Shown: positions 5,351-6,669 of the stretch, one piece after another
Layout: each line of letters begins with the position of its first letter
Position numbering within the stretch: position 1 is the stretch's first letter
Origin: Eubacteriaceae bacterium
GTDB lineage: Bacteria; Bacillota; Clostridia; Eubacteriales; Anaerofustaceae
NCBI GenBank assembly: GCA_017613995.1
Contig: JAGACT010000171.1
Span: 1-6,669, forward strand
Length of the DNA: 6,669 nt
Direction: 5' to 3'
Made by a program: the position numbers and the translations under genes
The notes under the pieces: generated by a model
What the model was told of the DNA's origin: nothing
Seen by the model: only the letters and a program-made list of their open reading frames with translations
Database searches by the model: none

Positions 5351-5596
5351 ATGACAGAAAAAGCAGTATATACAACAAAACCTTTTATGACAGGCAGAAG
5401 TCAGGCTATAAGAATCCCCAGAGAATATAGGATCGAGGAAACCGAAGTTGTAATAAACCGGATTGGTGACTGTCTGGTTATTACGCCCAAAGAATCATTG
5501 AAGACTGTTTTTTATGAAGGACTGAACTCACTGACAGATGATTTCCTTGCTGATGGAAGACCTGAAGAAGTACCGAATGATGAGGTGTCACTTTAA
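5351..5596 (+). CDS. vapB: VapB-type antitoxin (AbrB/MazE-like DNA-binding fold)
   Basis: 81 residues. The first half, FMTGRSQAIRIPREYRIEETEVVI, followed by GDCLVITP, is the swapped-hairpin AbrB-type domain of VapB antitoxins. In this family it binds the operator as a dimer. The acidic C-terminal part (about 48-81, with LTDDFLADGRPEE) is the region that in this family wraps the toxin and blocks its active site. Two ATGs compete. AAGGAG (5336-5341) lies nine bases before ATG 5351 but only three before ATG 5345, so 5351 is preferred; the alternative adds two residues. The stop codon overlaps the vapC start as TAATG, which points to translational coupling. The inverted repeat in the promoter fits autorepression. 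Confidence 0.88.
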   Translation: MTEKAVYTTKPFMTGRSQAIRIPREYRIEETEVVINRIGDCLVITPKESLKTVFYEGLNSLTDDFLADGRPEEVPNDEVSL

Positions 5597-6021
5597 TGTA
5601 CATGCTGGATACGAATATACTCATTTTCAGCATAAGGCATCCAACGTCTGCATGCGCTGCCATGCTTGCGGATCATGTTGTCAGCAATGACGTATGCATC
5701 TCTGTAGTCACATATGCTGAACTGGAATACGGAATTGTAAACAGCAGCGATCCTGGAAAAAACAGGGCCGCCGTTAACAAGATCCTTGCAGGCATACGCA
5801 TCCTGGATTTTGATATTAATGCAGGAAAGCATTTTGGAAGCATACTGGCTGAACTCAGGAGAAAAGGAAAAACTCAGGATAGCAGGGACAGAGATAAAAT
5901 GATTGCAGCACATTCACGTTCGAAAGGGTATGTGCTTGTTACGGATAACACAAAAGACTTTGAGGATATTGACAATCTGGTGCTTGAAAACTGGAGAGTA
6001 GAAGGTGATCTTGCGCATTAA
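5596..6021 (+). CDS. vapC: VapC-type toxin, PIN-domain ribonuclease
   Basis: 141 residues, close to the 130-140 usual for VapC. The four acidic residues of the PIN active site can be placed: Asp5 in MYMLDTNILI, Glu42 in TYAELEYG, Asp100 in RDKMIAAH and Asp117 in LVTDNTKDF. They bind Mg/Mn for RNA cleavage. Known VapC toxins cut initiator tRNA or other tRNAs or the sarcin-ricin loop; the target here cannot be read from sequence. No residue is missing, so the toxin should be active and depend on VapB for control. The start overlaps the vapB stop by one base and has no strong ribosome site of its own, consistent with coupling. The pair sits between an IS remnant and a recombinase, in AT-richer DNA than the left half, which suggests horizontal arrival. 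Confidence 0.93.
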   Translation: MYMLDTNILIFSIRHPTSACAAMLADHVVSNDVCISVVTYAELEYGIVNSSDPGKNRAAVNKILAGIRILDFDINAGKHFGSILAELRRKGKTQDSRDRDKMIAAHSRSKGYVLVTDNTKDFEDIDNLVLENWRVEGDLAH

Positions 6022-6047
6022 CCTTTAGGAGCTTGTTACCGTGAATA

Positions 6048-6079
6048 CATTAATAGCATCCCTGGGGATGCTATTAATG
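6048..6079. repeat. Near-perfect 32-base palindrome between vapC and recombinase
   Basis: Arms CATTAATAGCATCCC (6048-6062) and its exact complement (6065-6079) are separated by only two bases. It lies 26 bases after the vapC stop and 28 bases past the end of the convergent recombinase gene. As RNA it would form a 14-bp stem with a CTGG loop and could end transcription from both sides, but neither strand shows a T-run after it. A recombinase or other protein-binding site is an alternative. Confidence 0.75.
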
Positions 6080-6107
6080 ACCACACTATGATTATGAAGC
6101 ATATCTC

Positions 6108-6669
6108 CTACGTCAGTACCGCTTTGGAAAACACTGATGATGCCGCCCGATCCTTTTCTTTCATCGAATGAAGGTATATATTTGTTGTTGTAGACACGCT
6201 TGCATGTCCCAGCCTTTTGGATACCGTCACTATATCCTCTCCGGAAGCTATTAAAATCGACGCATGTGTATGTCTGAACATATGCGGATGGATATGCGGA
6301 AGATCGTTTTCCTCAGAAAATTCTCTAAGCCATTTTGACGGAGATGTGGGGTACATATATTCTCCATTCCTGCCGGAAAAAACATATGCAGAATTCGGAT
6401 GCTGCCATTGCTGCTTTTCCTTCCATGCTTTTAAAATATCCATTGCTGCTCTGTCTATGACAATTGCGCGGTTTGTTTTGGTTTTCAGCGGTCCTTCGAT
6501 CACGCCTTCCCCCGTTACATGATGAAGATTATTGCACAGGAAAATCTCGTTCGTCTCAAAATTAACATCGTTCCATCTTAGTCCGCATATTTCACCTTTA
6601 CGGGCCCCTGAAAAGATAAGTAGCGCAGTGAACGCAGCCATTTCAAGATTAGTCTCATCCCTAAGGAGG
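6108..6669 (-). CDS. Tyrosine recombinase/integrase, catalytic domain, N-terminus cut by window edge
   Basis: The frame is open from the right edge to a TAG at 6108-6110 (186 visible residues), so the N-terminal arm and core-binding domains of a usual 350-400 residue integrase lie outside. Counting from the internal Met at 6641, all catalytic residues are visible: Arg14 in SGARKGEICGL, Lys53 or Lys55 in PLKTKTNRAIVID, His120 and Arg123 in HMFRHTHA, His146 in RLGHASVSTT, and the nucleophile Tyr156 in NIYLHSM. The Met is not taken as the start because the frame continues upstream with family-like sequence (RDETNLE before it). These enzymes cut and rejoin DNA through a 3'-phosphotyrosine link. 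The sequence resembles integrases of Firmicutes phages and conjugative elements. With vapBC and the IS scar beside it, it suggests an element end; no attachment-site duplication can be identified within the window. Confidence 0.93.
   Translation of the reverse strand, partial: LLRDETNLEMAAFTALLIFSGARKGEICGLRWNDVNFETNEIFLCNNLHHVTGEGVIEGPLKTKTNRAIVIDRAAMDILKAWKEKQQWQHPNSAYVFSGRNGEYMYPTSPSKWLREFSEENDLPHIHPHMFRHTHASILIASGEDIVTVSKRLGHASVSTTTNIYLHSMKEKDRAASSVFSKAVLT

Noticed and set aside
1..6669. tRNA, rRNA or CRISPR array
   Set aside because: No tRNA cloverleaf with a GTTCGA-type T-loop, no rRNA signature and no regularly spaced repeats were seen; short tRNAs could be missed by eye.

Overview
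The window looks like chromosomal DNA of an anaerobic, probably clostridial, Bacillota species. The support is indirect. Ribosome binding sites are strong AAGGAG/GGAGG types and promoters are plain sigma-A types (TATAAT, and TTGACA-17-TATACT). There is a desulfoferrodoxin-like protein of the kind found in anaerobes, a Y1 transposase remnant, and a tyrosine recombinase resembling those of Firmicutes mobile elements. No rRNA, tRNA or CRISPR array is visible, so the species cannot be fixed.

Layout, left to right. Positions 1-561 (minus) hold most of a dihydroxyacetone kinase L subunit (DhaL) that runs off the left edge. A divergent promoter region of about 345 bases separates it from a type-B carboxylesterase (907-2472, plus), which ends at a strong hairpin. 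Three minus-strand genes follow. In transcription order they are a PrsW-type membrane protease (4386-3643) with its own terminator, a low-molecular-weight protein-tyrosine phosphatase (3459-2992) with its own promoter, and a small desulfoferrodoxin-like protein (2916-2575). The PrsW gene has a near-consensus promoter and a leader of about 147 bases with repeats and alternative stems. The phosphatase leader contains a perfect 15-bp palindrome.

From about 4700 onward the window becomes accessory DNA. First comes the 3' part of an IS200/IS605 tnpA (4835-5110, minus). To its right is a stretch that may be the tail and right end of the divergent tnpB, as if the middle of an IS605-like element had been deleted. 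Then comes a VapBC toxin-antitoxin pair (5351-6021, plus) with a consensus promoter carrying an 8-bp inverted repeat, visibly more AT-rich than the left half. A 32-base near-perfect palindrome separates vapC from the convergent 3' end of a tyrosine recombinase gene that runs off the right edge. The IS scar, TA module and recombinase together suggest the inner end of an integrated element.

How the genes work together: VapB and VapC form a self-regulating pair with overlapping stop and start codons (TAATG). The phosphatase and desulfoferrodoxin-like gene may be co-transcribed (75 bases apart). The other metabolic genes look like independent units. I did not find a clearly new multi-gene system. 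The best leads are the desulfoferrodoxin-like protein that has lost several active-site ligands, the structured PrsW leader, and the two long palindromes.
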